From CAVQCJ01 sp963849365 (lineage in GTDB: Bacteria > Actinomycetota > Actinomycetes > Prado026), in NCBI GenBank assembly GCA_963849365.1, contig CAWKHA010000004.1, positions 1,426,001 to 1,490,000 on the forward strand: a DNA stretch of 64,000 nucleotides, read 5' to 3'. Below, in pieces: positions 1 through 9,854 of this stretch. The position numbers and the translations under genes are program-made. How positions within the stretch are numbered: position 1 is the first letter of the stretch; every line of letters begins with the position of its first letter. Under the pieces are notes generated by a model. The model worked only from the letters and a program-made list of their open reading frames with translations, was not told the origin of the DNA and ran no database searches.

Positions 1-1
1 G

Positions 2-658
2 TTCTTCGGCCGCTACATCGGGACGGTCCGCCGGCCCGGCTTCTGGTGGGTTCTGCCGTTGACGGTGCGCCGCGGGGTCAGTGTCCGGGTACGCAACTTC
101 GAGACAAACCGCCTCAAGGTCAACGACGCCGACGGCAACCCGGTGGAGATCGCCGCGATCGTCGTCTGGCAGGTCGCCGACACCGCGAAGTCGACGTACG
201 CGGTGGAGAACTACCTGAACTTCGTGACGGTGCAGGCCGAGTCGGCGTTGCGCCACGTCGCGACTAGCCACCCCTACGACGACACCACTGACGCCGGGAC
301 CTCGCTGCGCGGTTCTACCGACGTCGTCGCCGCGCAGCTGGCCGGCGAGGTCGCGGACAAGGTCGCGATCGCCGGGGTCGAGATCGTGGACGTCCGGATC
401 TCCCACCTGGCCTACGCGCAGGAGATCGCCCAGGCGATGCTGCGCCGCCAACAGGCCAACGCCGTGGTCGCAGCGAGGTCGCGGATCGTGGAAGGGGCGG
501 TCGGGATGGTCGAGATGGCACTCAACCGGCTCACCGAGAACGGAGTGATCTCCCTCGATGAGGAACGGACTGCTGCCATGGTGAGCAACCTGATGGTGGT
601 GCTGTGCGGGGATCAGCCGCCCTCACCGGTCGTCAACGTCGGTTCGCTGTATACGTGA
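2..658 (+). CDS. SPFH (band 7/prohibitin-like) domain protein, 5' truncated by window edge
   Basis: The reading frame is open from the first bases, so the start lies outside the window and about 218 C-terminal residues are visible. The visible part opens with a short hydrophobic patch (PGFWWVLPL) and continues as a band-7 fold: a beta-rich segment with VSVRVRNFET and DADGNPVEIAAIVVWQV, then the helical part with the typical VEIVDVRISHLAYAQEIAQ and an Ala/Arg-rich helix. SPFH proteins are membrane-anchored oligomeric scaffolds of microdomains; the partner here is unknown. The stop overlaps the start of a ribbon-helix-helix protein by four bases, implying translational coupling. Family assignment is secure; the cellular role is not. 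Confidence 0.85.
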   Translation, partial: FFGRYIGTVRRPGFWWVLPLTVRRGVSVRVRNFETNRLKVNDADGNPVEIAAIVVWQVADTAKSTYAVENYLNFVTVQAESALRHVATSHPYDDTTDAGTSLRGSTDVVAAQLAGEVADKVAIAGVEIVDVRISHLAYAQEIAQAMLRRQQANAVVAARSRIVEGAVGMVEMALNRLTENGVISLDEERTAAMVSNLMVVLCGDQPPSPVVNVGSLYT

Positions 659-855
659 GCGAACGTCGGCAGGTCCTGCTCCGGCTCGATCCGGCGGTTC
701 ACGACGCGCTCGTTCGCTGGGCCGGCGAAGAGTTCCGGAGCGCTAACGCACACGTCGAGATGCTGCTGCGCCGGGCACTCACCGAGGCCGGGCGGATGCC
801 CCAGCATGCGGCGCCGCTACCCAAACGCGGCCGGCCGCGCGCCGGGAGCGATTAG
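655..855 (+). CDS. Ribbon-helix-helix (Arc/toxin-antitoxin-like) small protein
   Basis: A 66-residue protein with a GTG start inside a GTGA overlap with the upstream SPFH stop. The pattern RRQVLLRLDPAVHDALVRWA followed by EFRSANAHVEMLLRRAL matches Arc/MetJ ribbon-helix-helix proteins: one beta strand, then two helices with the conserved 'LRLDP.lhdaL..wA..e.RS.na.ie.lLr.al' pattern. The C-terminus is basic and Pro/Gly-rich (PKRGRPR). Such a protein beside an SPFH gene may regulate it or bind it; no toxin gene follows. A longer in-frame start upstream exists but would overlap the SPFH gene much more. Confidence 0.75.
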   Translation: MSERRQVLLRLDPAVHDALVRWAGEEFRSANAHVEMLLRRALTEAGRMPQHAAPLPKRGRPRAGSD

Positions 856-1137
856 ACGACATCCACAGAACCGGACCACGGACAGGAACCTCCGCCACGG
901 CAGTCCCGCGCCGGTGAGCCGTCACTCCGACCGTTGCGGTTCGGAGGGTCTGAGTAAGGATGGACCAGGTTGTTGACATAGGTGTGCTCGTCGTCCAGAG
1001 CTTCCTTCACGGCACAGGTCGAGGGCTACGTGGTCGACCAGCAGTCCGGCGGAGATGGGGACGGTGACATTGCGGACGATGGTGTGTCCCCCGGTGAGCC
1101 GATCCTGCGTCGGGCTCCCGCGGCGCTCGGAGCGGGC

Positions 1138-1551
1138 TCAGCGCCCGTTGACGGTGACTGTCCCAACCCGCACGGCCGTGCCACGGCGGAGCGAGTTCGG
1201 GATCTCCGCGATCTCGTCCACGACGCGGACGAGATCCGTCAGTGCTTCGTCGGAGGCGTCCCCCGTCACCTCGACGCTGTAGGAGACTCCGGTCGACACG
1301 AGCGGCATGCCACGGAAGTCACCGTGCGCCGTGACCACGACACGGCTGAGCACGATGCCGCGGGCGTCGGCTTCCCGGAACAGATCGTTTGACACGCATC
1401 CGGCCACAGCCAGGTGGAGGAGCTCGCCGCCGTTGAAGCCTCGGCCGCCGCCTCCTGCCTCCTCGGGGCGGTCGATCACCACGGTGTGGGGGCCGGCGGC
1501 TCCGACCGCAGTGACGGCGCCGTGGACGTTGCGAACCTCGACCTCGAACAC
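1138..1551 (-). CDS. OsmC/Ohr-like family protein
   Basis: About 137 residues. The stretch GGGGRGFNGGELLHLAVAGC followed by VSNDLFREADARGI is the hallmark of OsmC-like proteins, where the Cys (here in AGC) is the redox-active residue; some members are peroxiredoxins acting on organic hydroperoxides. The second Cys typical of Ohr/OsmC is not evident in the C-terminal half (EIAEIPNSLRRGTAV), so peroxidase activity is uncertain. I chose the GTG preceded by GGAGGAG five bases upstream; an in-frame GTG fifteen bases further upstream is less well placed. It stands alone on the minus strand. Confidence 0.75.
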   Translation of the reverse strand: MFEVEVRNVHGAVTAVGAAGPHTVVIDRPEEAGGGGRGFNGGELLHLAVAGCVSNDLFREADARGIVLSRVVVTAHGDFRGMPLVSTGVSYSVEVTGDASDEALTDLVRVVDEIAEIPNSLRRGTAVRVGTVTVNGR

Positions 1552-1644
1552 GAGAGCTCCTCCCACGACATCGGGGGCTGCGCGGCGACTCAGCCGACGT
1601 GCGCTACCGGCGCCGGTGACCGGCGAGCGACTGTCGCCGTCGAA

Positions 1645-1839
1645 TCAGCCCGACAGGTGCTTCAAGAGGTCGTAGACGACGAACGCGGGCCACAAGATCG
1701 CCTCGAGAATGGCCCACAGGTGGGGCCAGAACCCGTCCGCGTGCTGCCAGTAGTAGACGAGGGCGCCGATGAGACCGAGGCCGTAGACCGCACCGCCCCC
1801 CGACGCGCCCGCCTGCGCAGATCTCGCCCCACCCGTCAT
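1645..1839 (-). CDS. Small hydrophobic protein of unknown function (64 aa)
   Basis: Starts with ATG behind a good Shine-Dalgarno (GGGAGGT, about five bases upstream). After a short Gly/Ala-rich leader come two hydrophobic segments, AVYGLGLIGALVYYWQHA and FWPHLWAILEAILWPAFVVY, consistent with a two-pass or hairpin membrane protein, ending DLLKHLSG. Similar small Trp-rich membrane proteins of unknown function occur widely in actinobacteria. The longer reading frame upstream of this ATG is Arg/Pro-rich noise and was discarded. Confidence 0.65.
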   Translation of the reverse strand: MTGGARSAQAGASGGGAVYGLGLIGALVYYWQHADGFWPHLWAILEAILWPAFVVYDLLKHLSG

Positions 1840-2221
1840 GGCTACCTCCCGGCACGATCGACTCCGCCAGTATCGCCCGAACCGAGGTCCCGGCGCAGGT
1901 TCCGACGACACACGGCCCCATGGCGGGATATGGGACACCCGAGGGGCGCTCGTGCGAGAAGAAGGGCGGGCCGCGAGCCCGTCCCAGCCGGAAGGTCGTC
2001 GGGCAACAGTCAGCCGAATCGCGCGTCTGCCCGTGCCGCCGACCACGTCCGCTCGAAAGAGGTCCTTCGGCGGTGCGGGACCGCCGGACGAGCATCAGTG
2101 ACGCAGTCCGTTCCGGTCGGCGGAGCGATGGGTCGTCACATCAGGACGATCAGAGCCCTGGTCGCCCGTACCGGCATCACGTCGGTGCGGCTCGCCGCCC
2201 CGGCCCCACACCTCGCCGACC
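1840..2221. other. Non-coding stretch without recognisable feature
   Basis: 382 bases between two small minus-strand genes. The frames here give only low-complexity Arg/Pro/Gly translations typical of high-GC shadow frames, and I see no tRNA, long palindrome or repeat. It presumably holds the promoter of the small membrane protein downstream on the minus strand. Confidence 0.4.
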
Positions 2222-2401
2222 CTACGATGACTGCGGCAGTAGATGGATGAACCAGAGCTTGGAGTCCTGGCCGACGCGGTAGACGGCGACAGGCCAGTCC
2301 TCCCAGGACAACTCGAGCTCCTCGTTGATCGGCAGACGACTGTCCATCGCGTAAGTCGCTCCTTGCAAAGGTCCGTCTCCGACGACGTAGACCACCCGCA
2401 T
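2222..2401 (-). CDS. Hypothetical small protein (59 aa)
   Basis: ATG start with a GGAGGT ribosome-binding site seven bases upstream. The sequence begins MRVVYVVGDGPLQGATYAMD and contains ELELSWEDWPVAVYRV and SKLWFIHLLPQ; it is soluble-looking, acidic and aromatic-rich with no membrane segment. I do not recognise the family. Support for coding comes from the RBS and from a balanced amino-acid composition that contrasts sharply with the Arg/Gly/Pro-rich extension upstream of this ATG in the same frame. Confidence 0.55.
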   Translation of the reverse strand: MRVVYVVGDGPLQGATYAMDSRLPINEELELSWEDWPVAVYRVGQDSKLWFIHLLPQSS

Positions 2402-2580
2402 GGGAGCACCTCCAACGTCTCGACTCCTGGCCAGGACCGCACCCGCCAGGGTGGAGAGGGGGCCGGGCGGGCCCTCGCGGCTACCTGACACCAGGAGTGT
2501 CGACTTCCGAACAGCCCCTTCTTGAGGCCAGGCCGAGACCGCGCTGCGACCGGGCCGCCCGTCATCGCATCGCGTAGGTG

Positions 2581-3393
2581 CTAGCCACCGTTCTGGACGG
2601 AGCCGGCTGGCTTCACTGCTCGGACGTGGCCCGGCCTCATGGCCCCATCCTGGAGAGCGGCTACGAGCACCTCCCAGAACTCGGTCTCCCCCTGGGTAGC
2701 CTCCTCCCCCCATCGCTCAACGAACTCAGCCCGCAGCTGGCCGCGCAGCCTTGCCAGTTCGCCCATGGCCTCCCGGAGGTACCAGTCATGCCGGTCCTGC
2801 AGCTCGATGTCTGCGAAGCCCACCTCGGCGACGATCTCTCCGACCTCGCGCAGTGACACGAGGGTGAAGTCGTGGCCCGATGCGTCGATGAACTCCGTCA
2901 GCCGCCGCGTGTGGCCCTCGCCGTCCCCCCTCAGCCAGTCGCCGACAAGAAGGCGCCCGCCGGGACGCAGTACCCGCAGTGCCTCGGCGAACAGGGCCCT
3001 CTTGTCGGCAACGTGAATGATCGCGTCCTTGCTGAAGACGACGTCGAATGACGCGTCCGCGAACGGGAGCGGTCCTGGGCTGACCAGCTGGTACGTGATG
3101 CGATCATCGAGTTGCAGGTAGGCCGCACGCTCGGCAGCGAGACCGACCAGGCGCTGCTCGACGTCGACGCCCATGACCGTCTCGGCACCGTGATTCCGAA
3201 CGAGTACGACATCGACTCCACCGGTCCCGCTTCCGATGTCGAGGACGTGGCGCCCAGCGATGTCGTGTTCCCCGACAATCCGGGCCACCTCCGGCGGGCC
3301 CCCCGGAGAAAGAAACCCCTCGCCCCAGATCAGCTCCAGCCGCCCCGCGCTGTCCTCTGGATAGCCAGGGTCCCGAATGTCCTCGTCGGCCAC
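2581..3393 (-). CDS. Class I SAM-dependent methyltransferase (phosphoethanolamine N-methyltransferase-like)
   Basis: 270 residues from a GTG start with an AGGAAGGGGG-type RBS. Rossmann-fold motif I is VLDIGSGTGGVDVVL (residues about 50-64), followed by the acidic motif II in VMGVDVEQ and motif IV in FDVVFSKDAIIHVADK; motif VI is VLRPGGRLLVGDWLR. The SKDAIIHV segment and the 'WGEGFLSPGGP' leader resemble phosphoethanolamine or sarcosine/glycine methyltransferases, so the acceptor is probably a small amine. The substrate cannot be fixed from sequence. Monocistronic on the minus strand, flanked by about 175-base gaps. Confidence 0.8.
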   Translation of the reverse strand: MADEDIRDPGYPEDSAGRLELIWGEGFLSPGGPPEVARIVGEHDIAGRHVLDIGSGTGGVDVVLVRNHGAETVMGVDVEQRLVGLAAERAAYLQLDDRITYQLVSPGPLPFADASFDVVFSKDAIIHVADKRALFAEALRVLRPGGRLLVGDWLRGDGEGHTRRLTEFIDASGHDFTLVSLREVGEIVAEVGFADIELQDRHDWYLREAMGELARLRGQLRAEFVERWGEEATQGETEFWEVLVAALQDGAMRPGHVRAVKPAGSVQNGG

Positions 3394-3568
3394 CCTGCCG
3401 CCCCCTTCCTCACGTGACCGGCAGCCTTGGGGTTGGCCCCGGCACCCGGGAACTGCGTGACACGGGTTCGGGCCGCGCAGACTGCCGGACTGCACGCTCC
3501 GTCGACAACGGTGGTTGGGGCCACGCGGTGGCGGACGCACCCTGGCCAGCTCCGACTGACCAGGAGCG

Positions 3569-5251
3569 CTAGGCGAGGACCCGCCGCAACAGCTTGCCCG
3601 TCTCGTTCCGCGGCAGCTCGGTCTGCAGGACCACCCGGCGTGGCCGCTGGTAGGGCGCGAGCCGCTCGGCCGCCCACGCCAGGAAAGACGCCGCCCACTC
3701 CGGCTCAGGGCCAGCGTGGCCCCGCGGCCGCCCAGCCGGAACGACCGTGGTCGCGCGACGCACGACATGCGCCACGATCGTCTGTCCGAACGCCGGGTCC
3801 GGTGCGCCGACGACAGCGACGTCGGCCACCTCGGGGTGCTCACGCAGCACTCGCTCCACCTCTTCCGGGTGGACGTTCTCGCCGCCCGAGATGATGACGT
3901 CGTCAGTCCGGCCCAGCACCGTGAGTCGTCCGGCTCCGTCCCAGGCACCGGCGTCCCCGGTCCACACGAGTCCGCGTTGCCGGGCCCGGTCGGTGCCATC
4001 GGTGTAGCCGCCGAACGACGTGCGCGAGCCGACCCACACCATGCCCTCGGCTCCGGTCGCGCATCGTCTACCGGCTTCGTCGAGCACTTCGACCCTGACT
4101 CCGGGCAGGGGGCGGCCGGCGGTCCCGGGATCGGCCCGCAGGTCGGCGGGGCGCGCGATGGTCGCGAAAGCTGCCTCGGTGGAGCCGTACAGGTTGTAGA
4201 GCACATGCCCGTACAACGCGGTGAAGGCCACGACCTGGTCCGGTGGGATCAGTGCACCGGAGACCGCGACGACGCGCAGTGCGGAGAGGTCGAGAGTCTC
4301 GCGGACCGCCGCGGGCACTTCGAGCATCCTGTGCAGCACGACCGGTGTCGCGACGACGACCTCGGCGCGGTGCTCGGCCGCGAGACGGAGCACGCGCTCA
4401 CCGTCGGGGCGGCGGACGAGGACCTCGGTGGTGTCGTAGAGCGGGCACATCCGGTGGTTGAGCCAGCCCCAGGCATGGAAGAGCGGCGCCGCCACGACAT
4501 GCGTCGCCCGCTGGCGCAGGGGCAGCGCGTCCAGCAGCGCGATCGCGCCCTCGATCGGGGCGTTGTCGCGGGCCACGCCGCGCGGTGTGCCGGTCGTACC
4601 GCTGGTGAGGATCACGTGCCGGGACGGCCGCTCGAGGTGGGGTGGGCGGCCCGGCCGGCTGGATGCCAGCTGGGCCAGCGCCAGCGTTGCCCGGTCCCCG
4701 CCGCCGTCCAGGCTGAGCAGCGGCAGCCGGTCGGGTACCCGGTCGGCCAGGTCGTCGTCGCAGAAGACCCATTGGATGCCCTCTCGGGTGGCGATCTCGT
4801 CGATCTGGTCGCGGGTGAAGCCGGTGTTGAGGTACACCACGTCGGCACCGGTCCGGGACGTCGCTGCGATGGCCTCGGCGTAGCCGCGGGAGGTGCGGCC
4901 CAGGAGGCCGACCGACGTCCCCGCGACGATCCCCGCGTCCACCAGGCCGGTCGCGATCGCGGCGGTCCGGCGCTCGGCCTCGCGGAAGGTGACCACCGGC
5001 AGAACGTCGTCATCGGCGTCGATGACGGCGGGGGAGTCCGGGTGCCGCGCGGCACCCGTGGACCAGCCCAGGGCAGGCGTCGTGCCCCACTGGACGAGGG
5101 CCCGGACGAGCTGTGCGGTCCGAGCCGCGTCGACCGGTGGGAACAGCCGGGCGCGAACTCCGCCACGCACGGCGACGCCGGCCAGCCTCGCCGCGCCGAC
5201 GAGGTCCAGCGGGTCCAGGGCGCGCACCACGTCCCGCGGATCCAGCCTCAC
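3569..5251 (-). CDS. AMP-dependent acyl-CoA synthetase (FadD-like)
   Basis: 560 residues. ANL-superfamily motifs in order: phosphate-binding P-loop LTSGTTGTPRG, the adenine-site YGSTEAAFAT, hinge and core GLVWTGDAG...GRTDDVIISGGENVHPEEVE, and the C-terminal catalytic Lys in RNETGKLLRR. These enzymes activate carboxylic acids to acyl-AMP and transfer them to CoA. The start is the GTG overlapping the upstream rarD stop by four bases and preceded by GAGGTG. It is the last gene of the korA-korB-GNAT-rarD-ACS operon. Substrate is probably a fatty or aromatic acid; not resolvable here. Confidence 0.85.
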   Translation of the reverse strand: MRLDPRDVVRALDPLDLVGAARLAGVAVRGGVRARLFPPVDAARTAQLVRALVQWGTTPALGWSTGAARHPDSPAVIDADDDVLPVVTFREAERRTAAIATGLVDAGIVAGTSVGLLGRTSRGYAEAIAATSRTGADVVYLNTGFTRDQIDEIATREGIQWVFCDDDLADRVPDRLPLLSLDGGGDRATLALAQLASSRPGRPPHLERPSRHVILTSGTTGTPRGVARDNAPIEGAIALLDALPLRQRATHVVAAPLFHAWGWLNHRMCPLYDTTEVLVRRPDGERVLRLAAEHRAEVVVATPVVLHRMLEVPAAVRETLDLSALRVVAVSGALIPPDQVVAFTALYGHVLYNLYGSTEAAFATIARPADLRADPGTAGRPLPGVRVEVLDEAGRRCATGAEGMVWVGSRTSFGGYTDGTDRARQRGLVWTGDAGAWDGAGRLTVLGRTDDVIISGGENVHPEEVERVLREHPEVADVAVVGAPDPAFGQTIVAHVVRRATTVVPAGRPRGHAGPEPEWAASFLAWAAERLAPYQRPRRVVLQTELPRNETGKLLRRVLA

Positions 5252-6186
5252 TGCACCTCGGGCACGAGTGTCGCCTCCAGGCCTGCGTCCGGCCGACGCT
5301 GGGCCCGACCGGCCCGCAACGAGTCGACGGAGAACAGCACCAGCGCCGTCCACACGAGCGCGAACCCCACCCAGCGCGACGCCGGCATCGACTCGTGCAC
5401 CACGAAGACGCCGATCACGAGCTGCAGGATGGGGGTGATGTACTGCAGCAGTCCCATCGTCGACAGCGGAGTTCGGGCCGCAGCCCCCGCGAACAGCAGC
5501 AGCGGGATCGCGGTCACCGCGCCCACGCCGACGAGCAGTGTGGTCACGCTGGCACCCGCGTGCCCGAAGGCCGCCGTCCCGTTCACCTGCAAGACCACCA
5601 GCAGCGCGGTCGCCGGGACGAACAGCAGCGCCGTCTCGACGCTCAGGCTCTCGACCGCCGGCATGTCGACCTTCTTCTTCATCAGCCCGTACGTCGCGAA
5701 CGACAGCGCCAGCACGAGCGCGATCACCGGGGGCCGGGCGTACGCGGCGGTGAGCACCACGACCGCGAGCGTCGCGAGTCCGACGGCCGCCCACTGGGCA
5801 CGCCGGAGCCGCTCGTGCAGCAGCACGACCCCGAGCAGCACGGTCACGAGCGGGTTGATGAAGTAGCCGAGCGCTGCCTCGACGACGCGGTCGGAGTTGA
5901 CGGCCCAGATGTACACGCCCCAGTTGACGGCGATGACGACGGACGCGACGGCCAGGATGAGCAGCCGCCGACGGTCAGTGACGATCGACCGCACCCAGGC
6001 CCAGCGCCTGCGCATCAGCAGGAGGATCACGACGAACAGCAGGGTCCACACGACGCGGTGCGCGAGGATCTCGATCGGCGTGGCCGGCTCGAGCAGCGGG
6101 AAGTAGAGCGGGAACAGACCCCAGCAGGCGTATGCGGCGACGCTGAGCAGCACGCCGCGCCGGTCCTCCGACATCGCCGCGCGCAC
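5248..6186 (-). CDS. rarD: EamA/RarD-family transporter
   Basis: 312 residues with about ten hydrophobic helices. The opening RRGVLLSVAAYACWGLFPLY is the characteristic N-terminus of RarD, a drug/metabolite-transporter protein with two EamA repeats; E. coli RarD was linked to chloramphenicol sensitivity and its true substrate is unknown. The GTG start lies one base after the GNAT stop; an in-frame ATG four codons later is equally possible. The distal end overlaps the acyl-CoA synthetase start by four bases. Confidence 0.85.
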   Translation of the reverse strand: MRAAMSEDRRGVLLSVAAYACWGLFPLYFPLLEPATPIEILAHRVVWTLLFVVILLLMRRRWAWVRSIVTDRRRLLILAVASVVIAVNWGVYIWAVNSDRVVEAALGYFINPLVTVLLGVVLLHERLRRAQWAAVGLATLAVVVLTAAYARPPVIALVLALSFATYGLMKKKVDMPAVESLSVETALLFVPATALLVVLQVNGTAAFGHAGASVTTLLVGVGAVTAIPLLLFAGAAARTPLSTMGLLQYITPILQLVIGVFVVHESMPASRWVGFALVWTALVLFSVDSLRAGRAQRRPDAGLEATLVPEVQ

Positions 6187-6187
6187 G

Positions 6188-6723
6188 TCAGCGGACGCCG
6201 TCGGGAGGGCCCATGGCGATGATGGCGTCCCGGGTGGGCCGCCGGTCCAGCTCCATCCAGCGCCAGACCCCTTCGAGCGGGGCGAAGCCGGCCTGGGCGT
6301 AGACGGCGTGCGCGTCGCGGGTGGCGAGCAGGAGCCGCAGGATGCCGCGGCGCTCGAGCAGCTCGGTGACGCACTCGCGCATCAGCCAGGAGCCGACGCC
6401 ACGCCCGCGCCAGGCCTCGTCGACGAACACGTCGCAGATCCAGGCGAACGTGGCGTCGTCGGTGACGACGCGCGCGAACGCGACCTGCTCCGTCGCGCCA
6501 TGGGGACCGGGCGCGTACACCCCGAGGTTCAGCGACCCGCCGACCGAGCGCTCGACGACGTCCCTTGCGCGACCGGCGGCCCAGTACGACTCCTCGGAGA
6601 GCCAGCGGGCGATCCGGTCCAGGTCGAGGCGGTCGCGGTCGGTGGAGATCTCCAGGCCGTCGTCGCGGCGCGCGACGGTCCCGCCCTCGGTGCCGGCCGC
6701 GCTGACCCTGCTGCCTCCAGCGG

Positions 6724-6727
<4 letters not shown>
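6188..6727 (-). CDS. GNAT-family N-acetyltransferase
   Basis: 179 residues. The acetyl-CoA pyrophosphate-binding motif A is visible as VDEAWRGRGVGSWLMREC (R-G-R-G-V-G), preceded by the beta-4 strand of motif D in FAWICDVFVD and followed by motif B (VYAQAGFAPLEG). It presumably acetylates a small amine or a protein terminus; the substrate is unknown. GTG start overlaps the korB stop by four bases. The first about 25 residues are Gly/Ala-rich and poorly conserved-looking, so the true start could be slightly further in. Confidence 0.8.
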
Positions 6728-7792
<1,065 letters not shown>

Positions 7793-7800
<8 letters not shown>

Positions 7801-9673
7801 GGTCGATCACGTCCTGGATGGCGCCGGCGAGCTCGGCGGCCTTGAACGGCATCCCGCGGACCCGGTTGTAGCCGATCGCGTCGATGAGGTACTTGGAGCG
7901 GATCAGCAGCGCGAGCTGCCCGCCGTAGCCGTAGCCCAGGTTCATCTCCGGGATGAGCACCTTGTCGTATCCCTTGAGGATGTCGCCGAGGTTGGTCGGG
8001 AACGGGTTCAGGTGGCGCAGGTGCACCCGGGCGACCTGGCCACCGGCCGCGCGCACGCGCCGGCACGCCGCGGCGATCGGCCCGTAGGTGGATCCCCACC
8101 CGAGCACGAGCACCCGCGCCGCGCCGGACGGGTCGTCGACCTCGATCAGGGGGATGGTGGCCGTGATCGCGTCGATCTTGGCCTGGCGCAGCCGGACCAT
8201 CAGGTCGTGGTTGTCCGGGTCGTAGGAGATCTGTCCGGTCCGGTCGGCCTTCTCGATCCCGCCGACGCGGTGCTCCAGCCCGGCCGTGCCGGGGACCGCC
8301 CATGGCCGCGCCAACGTGTCCGGGTCGCGCACATAAGGCAAGAACTGCGGTGCTCCGTGCTCGTCGGTGGCGTTCGGGCCGGTCGCGAAGCCGGGCTCGA
8401 TCACCGGCAGGGTGGCGACGTCCGGGATCTTCCACGGCTCCGAGCCGTTGGCGAGGTACCCGTCCGACAGCAGGTACACCGGGGTGCGGTAGGTGACCGC
8501 GATCCGGACCGCCTCGATCGCCGCGTCGAAGCAGTCCGACGGGGACGCCGCCGCCACGATCGGCACCGGGGCCTCCCCGTTGCGCCCGAACATGGCCATC
8601 AACAGGTCGGCCTGCTCGGTCTTGGTCGGCAACCCGGTCGAGGGTCCGCCGCGCTGGATGTCGCAGATCACCAGCGGCAGCTCCAACGAGACCGCCAACC
8701 CGACCGTCTCGGCCTTCAGCGCGATACCCGGCCCGGAAGTGGTGGTGACCCCCAGCGACCCGCCGAACGAGGCCCCCAGGGCGGCGCCGATCCCGGCGAT
8801 CTCGTCCTCGGCCTGGAAGGTGCGCACCCCGAACCGCTTGTGCCGGGCCAGCTCGTGCAGCACATCGGAGGCCGGGGTGATCGGGTACGCCCCCAAGAAC
8901 AGCCCCAGCCCGGCCTGCTGCGCGGCGGCGACCAGCCCGTACGCCAGCGCCAGGTTCCCGGAGATGTTCCGGTACGTCCCGGCCGGCATGGTCGCCGGCG
9001 CCACCTCGTACGACACCGAGAAGTCCTCGGTGGTCTCCCCGAAGTTCCAGCCCGCGGTGAACGCCGCCAGGTTCGCCGCCAGGATCGCCGGGTTGTTCGC
9101 GAACTTGGCCTGCAGGAACGCCTGCGTGCCCGCCGTCGGCCGGTGGTACAGCCAGCAGAGCAGACCCAACGCGAACATGTTCTTGGCCCGCTCGGCCTCC
9201 TTCTTGGACACCTCGATGTCCTTGAGCGCCTGCACCGTCATCGACGTCAACCCGATCGGGTGCACGTTGTAGGCCTCGAGCGTGCCGTCCTCCAACGGGT
9301 TCGAGGCATACCCCACCTTCGCCAACGCCCGCGCCGAGAACTCGTCGGTGTTCACGATCAGATCCGCCCCCCGCGGCAGATCCCCCAGGTTCGCCTTCAA
9401 CGCCGCCGGGTTCATCGCCACCAGCACGTTCGGCGCATCCCCCGGCGTCAACACATCATGATCGGCGAAGTGCAGCTGGAACGCCGACACCCCCGGCAAC
9501 GTCCCGGCCGGCGCCCGGATCTCGGCGGGGAAGTCCGGCAACGTCGACAGGTCGTTCCCGAACGCCGCCGTCTCCGACGTGAACCGGTCCCCGGTCAGCT
9601 GCATCCCGTCGCCCGAGTCCCCGGCGAACCGGATGATCACCCGATCCACATGGACGACCTGCTTGCGCGCCAC
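7793..9673 (-). CDS. korA: 2-oxoacid (2-oxoglutarate) ferredoxin oxidoreductase, gamma-alpha fused subunit
   Basis: About 626 residues. The N-terminal third is the gamma domain (IIRFAGDSGDGMQLTGDRF, the glycine-rich start), and the remainder is the alpha/pyrimidine-binding domain with the diagnostic GAYPITPASDVLHEL and a central FQAEDEIAGIGAALGAS. This gamma-alpha fusion is the normal actinobacterial and archaeal KorA arrangement. The start chosen is a GTG about eight bases after an AGGAAAGAGG Shine-Dalgarno; GTG and TTG codons a few triplets upstream are alternatives. First gene of a five-gene minus-strand operon, divergent from the lipoprotein-nuo block. Confidence 0.92.
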
Positions 9674-9766
9674 GAACGCCACCTCTTTCCTGTTCAACGA
9701 GTCTAGGCCGGGTCCCCGAATGCGACCGTGCTGCCCGCCATGCGGACTCGTCGCGTCGTCCCGGCC

Positions 9767-9830
9767 CGGTCCGGACCGACTCGTGGCCGACCTGTGTCCA
9801 GGTCGTTGCCCACCGCGACCCGGTCCGGAC
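9767..9830. promoter_or_regulatory. Cluster of inverted repeats in korA / lipoprotein-nuo divergent intergenic region
   Basis: The 181-base spacer between the two divergent transcription units holds a perfect 12-base palindrome CGGTCCGGACCG at 9767-9778, a dyad GACCTG-tgtc-CAGGTC at 9789-9804, and a second copy of CGGTCCGGAC at 9821-9830. Such clustered dyads could be operator sites controlling one or both units. No binding protein is identifiable, and short GC palindromes occur by chance in this base composition. Confidence 0.35.
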
Positions 9831-9854
9831 GGCCGCCGCGGTTACGGTCGACGG

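Noticed and set aside
982..1392. Plus-strand reading frame opposite the OsmC-like gene
   Set aside because: Composition is Arg/Asp/Gly-rich with no RBS; the antisense OsmC motif is strong.
3716..5866. 716-codon plus-strand frame across the acyl-CoA synthetase
   Set aside because: Shadow frame; the opposite strand has all ANL-superfamily motifs in order.
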